Positions 1 to 5,134 of a stretch of 5,252 nt of DNA are shown one piece after another (the first letter of the stretch is position 1; each line of letters starts with the position of its first letter). Position numbers and translations under genes: made by a program. The notes below the pieces were generated by a model. The model saw only the letters and a program-made list of their open reading frames with translations, searched no databases and had not been told where the DNA came from. Source of the DNA: JABWBR01 sp036741235. GTDB taxonomy: Bacteria; Bacteroidota; Bacteroidia; Chitinophagales; Saprospiraceae. The stretch is taken from assembly GCA_036741235.1 (NCBI GenBank), contig DAINSQ010000248.1, positions 1-5,252 on the forward strand, in the 5' to 3' direction.

Positions 1-64
1 ATCAGCACATCAACTAATCAGCACATCAACTAATCAGCACATCAACTAATCAGCACATCAACTC
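1..64. repeat. 16-bp tandem repeat, 4 copies, overlapping the sucC stop codon
   Basis: Four consecutive copies of the unit atcagcacatcaacta start at 1, 17, 33 and 49. The last copy differs only in its final base. The array begins at base 1, so it probably continues to the left. Each unit can be read as two related octamers, ATCAGCAC and ATCAACTA. The sucC stop codon (58-60) and its last sense codon (Ser, 61-63) lie inside the fourth copy. On the sucC sense strand the unit reads TAGTTGATGTGCTGAT and carries two TGA triplets. A diverged copy in opposite orientation begins the repeat at the right edge of the window. Confidence 0.95.
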
Positions 65-1260
65 AGTACTTTCTTCACCAAATCAGCCGCTTCCTGGAGG
101 GCGATAGCCGAATAAACCTGGAGGCCGGATTCGTCGATTATCTTTTTGGCCAGGTCGGCATTGGTGCCTTGCAGGCGCACGATGATAGGCACGTGGATAT
201 TGCCGATATTGTTATAGGCATCCACTACGCCTTGTGCCACGCGGTCGCAGCGCACAATACCGCCGAAGATATTGATCAGGATAGCCTTCACGCGGTCGTC
301 GCGAAGGATAATGCGGAAGGCGTTTTCCACGCGTTTGGCATCGGCGGTGCCGCCCACGTCGAGGAAGTTGGCGGGTTCGCCGCCCGAAAGTTTGATAATA
401 TCCATAGTAGCCATAGCGAGGCCGGCGCCGTTCACCATACAGCCCACGTTGCCGCTGAGTTGTACGTAGTTGAGGCCGTACGATTTGGCTTCCACCTCGG
501 TAGGATCTTCTTCATCGGTATCGCGCTGGGCGGCCAGGTCGGGATGGCGGTACAAGGCATTGTCGTCAAGCACCACCTTGCAATCGACGGCGATAATGCG
601 GCCGTCGCCGGTTTTGAGGCAGGGGTTGATCTCAAACAAAGAGGCGTCGGCGCCTACAAAAGCGCTGTAGAGCGAGGTGATAAATTTCACCATTTCCTTG
701 TGGGCCTGTCCTTCCAATCCCAGATTAAAAGCCACCTTGCGGGCCTGGAATGCCTGCAGGCCGAGCGTTGGGTCGATATATTCCTTGTGGACGAGATGCG
801 GGGTGTGTTCTGCCACTTCTTCGATATCCATACCGCCCTCAGTAGAATACACGATCACATTGCACTTGCGCTGGCGGTCCATGAGAATGGACACATAAAA
901 CTCTTTACAGGCATTGAAATCAGGGGCATAGGCATCTTCTGCGATAAGCACTTTACGCACCAGTTTGCCGGGGCCGGTGAGTCCGCCGGGCGTCTGAGGC
1001 GTTTTCAACATCATGCCCAATATATTGTCGGAATAGGTTTTTACCTCGTCCAGATTTTTGGCCAGTTTGATACCGCCGCCTTTGCCGCGGCCGCCGGCAT
1101 GTATTTGGGCTTTTACAATAGCAATATCGGATCCGGTGCGCCCGCGCATTTGCTCGTAAGCCGCCACGGCCTCGTCAACCGATTGCGCCAATATGCCTTC
1201 CTGGATAGCTACGCCGTAGCTTTTCAACAGTGCTTTCCCTTGATATTCGTGAAGATTCAT
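58..1260 (-). CDS. sucC: Succinyl-CoA ligase [ADP-forming] beta subunit
   Basis: This is the beta subunit of succinyl-CoA synthetase, the cytoplasmic TCA-cycle enzyme that interconverts succinyl-CoA and succinate with substrate-level ATP (or GTP) formation, working with the alpha subunit SucD. The 400 residues match the family's usual length of about 390-410. The protein opens with the typical MNLHEYQGKALL. It has an ATP-grasp fold with the glycine-rich KAQIHAGGRGKGGG (50-63). The magnesium-binding residues are visible as E210/N212 (FEINP) and D226 (AVDCK). The C-terminal ligase domain carries QLSGNVGCMVNGAGLAMATMD (267-287) and INIFGGIVRCD (329-339). No sucD is seen; it may lie beyond the left edge or elsewhere, since the gene upstream is divergent. 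The gene has its own promoter at 1293-1323. The ATG at 1258-1260 is the family's standard start, and no Shine-Dalgarno is visible. The final Ser codon and TGA come from the 16-bp repeat. No hairpin terminator is visible within the window. Confidence 0.97.
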   Translation of the reverse strand: MNLHEYQGKALLKSYGVAIQEGILAQSVDEAVAAYEQMRGRTGSDIAIVKAQIHAGGRGKGGGIKLAKNLDEVKTYSDNILGMMLKTPQTPGGLTGPGKLVRKVLIAEDAYAPDFNACKEFYVSILMDRQRKCNVIVYSTEGGMDIEEVAEHTPHLVHKEYIDPTLGLQAFQARKVAFNLGLEGQAHKEMVKFITSLYSAFVGADASLFEINPCLKTGDGRIIAVDCKVVLDDNALYRHPDLAAQRDTDEEDPTEVEAKSYGLNYVQLSGNVGCMVNGAGLAMATMDIIKLSGGEPANFLDVGGTADAKRVENAFRIILRDDRVKAILINIFGGIVRCDRVAQGVVDAYNNIGNIHVPIIVRLQGTNADLAKKIIDESGLQVYSAIALQEAADLVKKVLS

Positions 1261-1292
1261 GGTATGGAATCAAGATTGGTTTGAAATCGCCC

Positions 1293-1323
1293 CAAAAGTA
1301 CAGCTTTGTAGTTAATATCCAAA
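1293..1323 (-). promoter_or_regulatory. Bacteroidota-type promoter of sucC
   Basis: On the minus strand a -33 element TTTG (1320-1323) is followed after exactly 19 nt by a -7 element TACTTTTG (1293-1300). This fits the Bacteroidota consensus TTTG/TAnnTTTG recognised by the primary sigma factor of this phylum. Transcription should start near 1288, giving a leader of about 27 nt before the ATG. Confidence 0.8.
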
Positions 1324-1330
1324 GGAGATT

Positions 1331-1393
1331 GGCTATTCGGTTATTCGATATCATGTCTTTAAATAACCAAATAACCAGATAACCGAATAACCG
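1331..1393. repeat. ATAACC octamer cluster with a 10-bp inverted repeat
   Basis: Four 8-bp units of the form NNATAACC are contiguous at 1361-1392 (aaataacc, aaataacc, agataacc, gaataacc). Two units in the opposite orientation (ggctattc, ggttattc) lie at 1331-1346. As a result cggttattcg (1338-1347) and cgaataaccg (1384-1393) form a perfect 10-bp inverted repeat separated by 36 nt. The cluster sits between the divergent sucC and desaturase promoters. It therefore occupies upstream rather than 3' DNA, unlike the arrays that abut stop codons. It shares the hexamer ATAACC with the 10-bp units at 3161-3260. Confidence 0.85.
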
Positions 1394-1409
1394 GATCAGG
1401 GGATATCCT

Positions 1410-1417
1410 TATATTTG
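1410..1417 (+). promoter_or_regulatory. Probable -7 element for the desaturase-family gene
   Basis: TATATTTG fits the Bacteroidota -7 consensus TAnnTTTG and lies 22 nt before the ATG at 1440, so transcription would start near 1422. No TTTG is present 19-21 nt upstream. That place is taken by the last ATAACC repeat units (gaataa). Either the -33 element is weak or another factor substitutes for it. The call rests on the -7 match and its position alone. Confidence 0.5.
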
Positions 1418-1439
1418 CCTTTGTTACCTTTTTTCAAAT

Positions 1440-2309
1440 ATGAACAATATCATCTACTACTCCATTCCCGCGTTCATCCTGTTCTTAATAGTTGAGGTAG
1501 CCTGGGCGCGGCATCAGAAGGCTGATTGGTATGAAGTGAAAGATACCTTCAGCAGCCTGGCTATGGGCATTGGCAACGTATTGATCGGGCTGGTAACAAA
1601 ATCCATTGTGCTGGGCTCAATGGTCGTATTGTATCAATACCGCCTGTTCGAATGGGGTTTTGTGTGGTGGGCCTGGGTAATCGCTTTTTTTGCCGAAGAT
1701 TTTACTTATTATTGGTATCACCGCATTAGTCATACCTGTCGCTATTTCTGGGCCTCGCACGTGATTCATCATTCTTCGCAGCGCTATAATCTGGCTACGG
1801 CTCTGCGCCAAACCTGGACCGGCGAGCTCAGCGGCGGCTTTGTCTTCTGGCTGTGGCTGCCCCTGGCGGGTTTTCATCCGGCCATGATTTTTACCTTGAA
1901 AGCTACCAGCCTGTTGTACCAGTTCTGGATACATACCGAAGCCATAGGCAAATTGCCCCGCTGGCTGGAGTTTTTCTGGAATACCCCCTCTCACCACCGC
2001 GTGCACCACTCCAGCGATCCCAAATACCTGGACCGCAACCACGGCGGCGTTTTGATCATCTGGGATCGTTTGTTTGGAACTTTCCAGGTAGAAGAGGAAC
2101 ATCCGACCTACGGTTTGACCAAGAATATCCACACCTTCAACCCGCTGCTGATTGCAACCCACGAGTGGATCGCTATGTTTAAAGATGTGTTCCACTCGCG
2201 CAACCTGCGGCATGCCCTGGGTTACCTTTTCGGCCCTCCCGGCTGGAGCCACGACGGCTCCCGCCAAACCAGCGAGCAGATTAGAGGAGGTGACAAGGTG
2301 ACAAGGTGA
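1440..2309 (+). CDS. Sterol desaturase/fatty acid hydroxylase family membrane protein
   Basis: This is an integral membrane, non-haem di-iron oxygenase-type protein of the fatty acid hydroxylase superfamily, whose members hydroxylate or desaturate lipids using O2. The substrate cannot be told from sequence. Hydrophobic segments lie at about 5-22, 40-65, 74-92 and 132-163. The histidine clusters are intact: H94-x3-H98, H107-x2-H110-H111 and H186-x2-H189-H190, with a further H165 in FWIHTE. The context NTPSHHRVHHSSDPKYLDRNHGG (181-203) is typical of the bacterial branch related to alkylglycerol monooxygenase. The ATG at 1440 directly precedes the first membrane segment; no Shine-Dalgarno is seen. 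The conserved part appears to end near residue 280. The final GGDKVTR (283-289) and the TGA are encoded by the 8-bp tandem array, so the natural C-terminus has probably been extended or replaced. The DUF4442-type gene follows after 146 nt on the same strand and may be co-transcribed. Confidence 0.92.
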   Translation: MNNIIYYSIPAFILFLIVEVAWARHQKADWYEVKDTFSSLAMGIGNVLIGLVTKSIVLGSMVVLYQYRLFEWGFVWWAWVIAFFAEDFTYYWYHRISHTCRYFWASHVIHHSSQRYNLATALRQTWTGELSGGFVFWLWLPLAGFHPAMIFTLKATSLLYQFWIHTEAIGKLPRWLEFFWNTPSHHRVHHSSDPKYLDRNHGGVLIIWDRLFGTFQVEEEHPTYGLTKNIHTFNPLLIATHEWIAMFKDVFHSRNLRHALGYLFGPPGWSHDGSRQTSEQIRGGDKVTR

Positions 2310-2423
2310 CAAGGTGACTAGGTGACAAGGTGACAAGGTGACAAGGTGACAAGGTGACAAGGTGACAAGGTGACAGGGTGACAGGGTGACAGGGTGACAG
2401 GGTGACAGGGTGACAGGGTGACA
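2288..2423. repeat. 8-bp tandem repeat, 17 copies, supplying the desaturase stop codon
   Basis: Seventeen uninterrupted octamers fill 136 bp. Eleven are aggtgaca (2288-2375; the third reads aggtgact) and six are gggtgaca (2376-2423). The two blocks differ only in the first base, which suggests separate expansions by slippage. Because 8 is not a multiple of 3, the plus strand contains TGA in all three frames within 24 nt. The upstream gene stops in the third unit (2307-2309). The minus strand has no stop, so it gives meaningless open frames encoding repeated LSPCHLVT. It fills nearly all of the 146-nt gap before the next gene. Confidence 0.97.
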
Positions 2424-2455
2424 AGAAGCTTCCGCCAATCACAAAATTATCAGCT

Positions 2456-2953
2456 ATGAATTTCAACAACCACACCCGGGTTCGGCATTTCCTGCGGCAA
2501 GTCAATACGCCATGGAAAATGTGGCTATATATGTGGCTTAAGCTGCCTTCTGCCGCGTTCTGGGGGCTACGGGTCCACTATTGCGATACGGAAAAAGCGG
2601 CGGTAGGTATACCGTTTAGCTGGTTTACCCAAAATCCGTTTCGTTCCACTTATTTTGCCGCCCAATGCGGCGCAGGTGAGATGTCGACGGGTTTGTTGGC
2701 CATGGCTGCCATCAGGGGAGCGGGCAAGGTATCCATGCTGGTGACCAATATCGAGGCCCAGTTTGCTAAAAAAGCAACCAGCCTTGTCGTTTTTACATGT
2801 TATGAGGGAAAACAGATTGCCGAGGCGGTAGAACGTGCCGTAAATACAGGGGAAGCTCAAACGTATACGGCAACTTCAGTAGGAATTCAACAGAGAGATG
2901 GACAAGAGGTGACCAGCATACGGGTTACGTGGTCGTTTAAGGTGAAGGGGTGA
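2456..2953 (+). CDS. DUF4442-type hotdog-fold protein, possible acyl-thioesterase
   Basis: The 165-residue product resembles the DUF4442 family, soluble proteins of the hotdog superfamily related to PaaI/YiiD-type thioesterases. Their substrates are mostly unknown. Characteristic features are the tryptophan-rich N-terminal helices (PWKMWLYMWLKLPSAAFWGLRV, about 19-40), the NPFRSTYFAAQ turn (60-70) and the following helix with GEMSTGLLAMAA (74-85). In this helix E75 is the kind of acidic residue used for catalysis in hotdog thioesterases; that role is inferred. A beta-rich C-terminal half ends in ITRV-like strands (about 146-163). The ATG at 2456 is the first in frame after the 8-bp array. No promoter or Shine-Dalgarno is seen in the 32 nt between array and start, so readthrough from the desaturase gene through the array is likely. 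The stop codon (2951-2953) lies within the first recognisable 10-bp unit of the downstream repeat. Assignment to the family is from recognition of sequence pattern, not a search. Confidence 0.82.
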   Translation: MNFNNHTRVRHFLRQVNTPWKMWLYMWLKLPSAAFWGLRVHYCDTEKAAVGIPFSWFTQNPFRSTYFAAQCGAGEMSTGLLAMAAIRGAGKVSMLVTNIEAQFAKKATSLVVFTCYEGKQIAEAVERAVNTGEAQTYTATSVGIQQRDGQEVTSIRVTWSFKVKG

Positions 2954-2987
2954 TAAAGGGTTATGAAGGGGGATGAGGGGTTATGAG
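2949..2987. repeat. 10-bp repeat following the DUF4442 gene, cut by the gap
   Basis: Successive 10-bp units ggtgataaag, ggttatgaag, ggggatgagg and ggttatgag (incomplete) run into the Ns at 2988. The best consensus is GGTTATGAGG. The first unit contains the TGA stop of the upstream gene, and a second stop (TAA) overlaps its end out of frame. Similar decay of the unit may begin a few bases earlier, within the last codons of the gene (aaggtgaagg, 2939-2948). Confidence 0.8.
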
Positions 2988-2997
2988 NNNNNNNNNN
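2988..2997. other. Assembly gap of 10 Ns
   Basis: Ten Ns interrupt the 10-bp repeat. The round number suggests a placeholder of unknown true length inserted during scaffolding or gap closure, so the real number of repeat units here is unknown. Confidence 0.9.
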
Positions 2998-3060
2998 TTT
3001 TTTGTTGTTTTTTGGTTTTTTTTTTTTTATTTTGGTTTTTGTGTGTTTTTGATGGGTTTT
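2998..3060. other. T-rich low-complexity stretch, possibly a read or assembly artefact
   Basis: About 63 bases are almost only T and G, including a run of 14 Ts, directly beside the N gap. Towards the right the sequence grades into the 10-bp repeat (gatgggtttt, gaggtgattt, then gagggttgat). This is what would be seen if low-quality read ends in the array had been extended into the gap. No gene or hairpin is recognisable in it. It could also be genuine repeat-derived DNA. Confidence 0.6.
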
Positions 3061-3150
3061 GAGGTGATTTGAGGGTTGATGAGGGTTGATGAGGGGTTAT
3101 GAGGGTTGATGAGGGGTGATGAGCGCTGATGAAGGTTCTTGAGGGGGTAT
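3061..3150. repeat. 10-bp tandem repeat, nine degenerate units, GGTTGATGAG type
   Basis: Nine units in 10-bp register start at 3061 and every ten bases to 3141, nearly all beginning with GAG or GAA. The consensus is GAGGGTTGAT, equivalent to GGTTGATGAG. One unit (gaggggttat) is identical to the reverse complement of the perfect units at 3161-3260. The array is in the opposite orientation to that block, with only about 10 bp (atattctatc) between them, so the two could pair into a long imperfect hairpin in DNA or RNA. Confidence 0.85.
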
Positions 3151-3160
3151 ATATTCTATC

Positions 3161-3260
3161 CCTCATAACCTTTCATAACCTTTCATAACCTTTCATAACC
3201 CCTCATAACCTCTCATAACCCCTCATAACCTCTCATAACCCCTCATAACCCCTCATAACC
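3161..3260. repeat. 10-bp tandem repeat, ten units of YYTCATAACC, abutting the rpsU stop
   Basis: Ten exact 10-bp units share tcataacc. The variable first two bases are cc, tt or tc, in the order cc, tt, tt, tt, cc, tc, cc, tc, cc, cc. A single base (3261) separates the block from the rpsU stop codon at 3262-3264. On the rpsU sense strand the unit is GGTTATGAGG or a close variant, the same unit that follows the DUF4442 gene on its own sense strand. With the preceding block it forms an inverted pair that may act as a barrier or terminator between the convergent genes. No conventional GC-stem plus U-tract terminator is seen here. Confidence 0.95.
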
Positions 3261-3261
3261 T

Positions 3262-3456
3262 TTATTCTTCAGCTTTATTCTTCATCTGCTCCTTGTACAC
3301 CGCCTTGATGATCTCGTTGCGGCGTATAACAGAAGGCTTTTTGAACTCTTTGCGCGTGCGCAACTGGGTCATAATGCCGGCATCCTGAAATTTGCGCTTG
3401 TAGCGCTTCAACGCCTTGTCAATGCCCTCGCCGTCTTTTACTTCAATAATCAGCAT
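3262..3456 (-). CDS. rpsU: 30S ribosomal protein S21
   Basis: The 64-residue basic protein opens with MLIIEVKDGEGIDKALKRYKRKF, the S21 signature in its Bacteroidota form, followed by a lysine/arginine-rich helical tail (TRKEFKKPSVIRRNEIIKAVYKEQMKNKAEE). S21 is a small-subunit protein located near the 3' end of 16S rRNA, where it aids translation initiation. In Bacteroidota, S21 is one of the proteins reported around the sequestered anti-Shine-Dalgarno, which fits the lack of Shine-Dalgarno sequences in this window. The length is normal for the family and the ATG at 3454-3456 is the family's start. The gene is alone here: it has its own promoter (3492-3522), is insulated from the upstream sulfur gene by a terminator, and converges with the DUF4442 gene. 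The repeat array begins one base after its TAA. Confidence 0.96.
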   Translation of the reverse strand: MLIIEVKDGEGIDKALKRYKRKFQDAGIMTQLRTRKEFKKPSVIRRNEIIKAVYKEQMKNKAEE

Positions 3457-3491
3457 AACGATTTTTTTGAATTAACTGTTTTTACGGGGTG

Positions 3492-3522
3492 CAAATTTAC
3501 AACAATCTCTCTAAAATGCAAA
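3492..3522 (-). promoter_or_regulatory. Bacteroidota-type promoter of rpsU
   Basis: On the minus strand TTTG (3519-3522) and TAAATTTG (3492-3499) are separated by exactly 19 nt. This matches the TTTG/TAnnTTTG consensus, with the same spacing as the sucC promoter. Transcription should start near 3487, giving a leader of about 30 nt that is AT-rich and lacks a Shine-Dalgarno. Confidence 0.82.
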
Positions 3523-3574
3523 GGCGACAGGTGAGATTTTTCAGCTTATTTGAACATTCGGTTGGCATATCCTC

Positions 3575-3612
3575 AAAAAACCAAGCCTTCCCGGAATCAA
3601 CCCGGGAAGGCT
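3575..3612 (-). terminator. Intrinsic terminator of the persulfide dioxygenase-rhodanese gene
   Basis: A perfect 11-bp GC-rich stem is formed by agccttcccgg (3584-3594) and ccgggaaggct (3602-3612), with a 7-nt loop. On the minus strand it is followed, three bases after the stem (TGG), by six Ts (3575-3580). It lies 20 nt past the stop codon at 3633-3635 and upstream of the rpsU promoter, so it should separate the two transcription units. Confidence 0.93.
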
Positions 3613-3632
3613 CAGCATTAGCACAGTATAGA

Positions 3633-5039
3633 TTAGAGTTCAGTAGACTGTTCTACGAATTCCGTTGTCGGGAATTTTTCCTCCAGTATGCCTTTAAAGC
3701 CATCGATCACGTTCACCACATTGTCATAACCTCTTGCCTTGAGGATAGAAGCGGCGATCACTGAGCGATAGCCGGTGGCGCAGGTGAGGTAATAGCGGGT
3801 ATTGTGCTGCACCTGGCTCATATTTCTGTTGATGAAGTCGAGCGGGAAATTCTGTGCGTTTTTCACGTGTTGAGCTTCAAATTCGCTGGTCTTGCGAACA
3901 TCCAGCAGCGCGGCGCCTTTTTCGTATAGCGGCAATAATTCCTTCGGCGTAACTTCGTCGAGGGTGTCGACTTCTTCTCCTGCTGTTTTCCAGGCTTTCA
4001 TGCCGCCGTCGAGGTAGCCCATGGCGTTGTCGTAGCCTACGCGGGCCAGGCGATCCACTACTTCTTCTTCGCGGCCCGGGTCGGCAAGGAACAGGATCGG
4101 CTGCTGCAAATCGGGGATCAGCGCGCCTACCCAGCTGGCAAAGCTGCCGTCAATACCGATGAAGATAGCGCCGGGAATAAAACCTTTCACAAAGTCTTCT
4201 TTGCTGCGCGTGTCAAGTATCAGCGCTTCCTGCGATTCCCATACGGCTTTGAATGCGCGTACGCTCAGGGGCTGCAGACCGCGCTGACGCACTTCCGTGA
4301 TACTGTCGTAGCCCATTTTGTTGAGCATGGCATTTTTCGGGAAGTACTGCGGCGGATCAACCAGGCCTGTCGTTACTTCTTTCACGAATTCGGCCCTGGT
4401 CATATCGGGGCGCAAAGCGTAGTTCAGCTTTTTCTGATCGCCCAATTTGCCGGAGGTGTCACTGCTCATTTTTTTGCCGCATGCCGAACCGGCGCCGTGG
4501 CCAGGATAAACGATAACTTCGTCGCCAAGAGGCATGATTTTGTTGCGCAGGCTGTCAAAAAGAAAACCAGCCAGGTCTTCGCGCGACAAGTCGGTTTTAA
4601 CCGCCAGGTCGGGACGGCCTACGTCGCCCAAAAACAGAGTGTCACCGGTGAAAATTGCGTAGTCCTTGCCGTTTTCATCGCGCAACAAATAGGTGCTCGA
4701 TTCCATGGTGTGACCCGGCGTATGCAATACCGTGATGGTAACGTCGCCAACTTTAAGCACCTCGCCGTCGGCTGCTACGTGAGCCTTGAATTGAGGAACG
4801 GCAGTAGGACCATATACTATTGTAGCGCCGGTGTGCTTGGCCAGGTCGAGGTGGCCCGAAACAAAATCGGCGTGAAAGTGGGTCTCCAGAATATACTTAA
4901 TCTTCGCACCGTCTGCCTTCGCCCGCTCCAGGTAGGGTTCCGGTTCTCTCAATGGGTCGATTACTACCGCTTCGCCCTTGCTCTCAATGTAGTAAGCGGC
5001 TTCAGCCAGACAGCCCGTATAGATTTGTTCAACTTTCAT
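3633..5039 (-). CDS. Persulfide dioxygenase-rhodanese fusion, CstB/ETHE1-like
   Basis: The 468-residue protein has three domains. Residues 1 to about 245 are a metallo-beta-lactamase fold of the ETHE1 persulfide dioxygenase type. Its motif is H54-F-H56-A-D58, with H110 (TPGH), D133 (FTGD) and H181 (YPGHG). H54, H110 and D133 correspond to the mononuclear iron ligands of ETHE1. The position after D58 is Phe, not the His of the classical HxHxDH motif. GAGSACG places C187 where CstB-type enzymes carry a conserved cysteine. Residues about 255-355 form a rhodanese-like domain whose catalytic loop reads LADPGRE, with D320 instead of cysteine, so it is presumably inactive. Residues about 364-456 form a second rhodanese with an intact loop, C420-ATGYRS. 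This order matches staphylococcal CstB, which oxidises low-molecular-weight persulfides and yields thiosulfate. The same role here, cytoplasmic sulfide or persulfide detoxification, is inferred; an uncharacterised MBL/rhodanese paralogue remains possible. The ATG at 5037-5039 begins the usual MKVEQIYTGCLAEAAYYI. The gene is monocistronic, with a terminator at 3575-3612. Confidence 0.92.
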   Translation of the reverse strand: MKVEQIYTGCLAEAAYYIESKGEAVVIDPLREPEPYLERAKADGAKIKYILETHFHADFVSGHLDLAKHTGATIVYGPTAVPQFKAHVAADGEVLKVGDVTITVLHTPGHTMESSTYLLRDENGKDYAIFTGDTLFLGDVGRPDLAVKTDLSREDLAGFLFDSLRNKIMPLGDEVIVYPGHGAGSACGKKMSSDTSGKLGDQKKLNYALRPDMTRAEFVKEVTTGLVDPPQYFPKNAMLNKMGYDSITEVRQRGLQPLSVRAFKAVWESQEALILDTRSKEDFVKGFIPGAIFIGIDGSFASWVGALIPDLQQPILFLADPGREEEVVDRLARVGYDNAMGYLDGGMKAWKTAGEEVDTLDEVTPKELLPLYEKGAALLDVRKTSEFEAQHVKNAQNFPLDFINRNMSQVQHNTRYYLTCATGYRSVIAASILKARGYDNVVNVIDGFKGILEEKFPTTEFVEQSTEL

Positions 5040-5104
5040 AGGTGGTGTGCTTTTTTTGTGAATGATTATTTTGTCCCTGGAAGTAATTTTCCAATTTGAT
5101 AGGA

Positions 5105-5112
5105 CAAAATTA
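5105..5112 (-). promoter_or_regulatory. Probable -7 element of the persulfide dioxygenase-rhodanese gene
   Basis: On the minus strand TAATTTTG fits TAnnTTTG exactly. Transcription should start near 5100, giving a leader of about 60 nt. At the expected -33 position (5132-5136) there is no TTTG; the edge of a CRP-type palindrome lies there instead. This is the pattern of an activator-dependent promoter. Confidence 0.65.
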
Positions 5113-5134
5113 GCCCACCTGCACTATATCCTAT

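Noticed and set aside
169..1284. A 371-residue open frame on the plus strand, antisense to sucC
   Set aside because: It lies wholly opposite a clearly conserved enzyme gene, its product shows no recognisable motif, and long antisense frames are common in GC-biased codon usage.
2298..2423. Series of ribosome binding sites (AGGTGA words)
   Set aside because: The words resemble Shine-Dalgarno sequences only because the repeat unit contains AGGTGA. The next start codon is 32 nt beyond the array, and the other genes here do not use such sites.
1617..2505. Minus-strand open frames encoding repeated LSPCHLVT through the octamer array
   Set aside because: The minus strand of the array simply lacks stop codons. 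The rest of these frames is antisense to the desaturase gene. They are repeat artefacts, although such frames are easily annotated as hypothetical proteins.
2981..3166. A 61-residue minus-strand frame spanning the N gap
   Set aside because: It consists of repeat and low-complexity sequence with unknown residues, and has no promoter or family resemblance.
2288..3260. CRISPR array
   Set aside because: Units of 8 or 10 bp are contiguous with no spacers, and there are no cas genes.
4497..5099. A 200-residue plus-strand frame antisense to the persulfide dioxygenase gene
   Set aside because: It overlaps a strongly conserved coding region, and its product has no recognisable domain.
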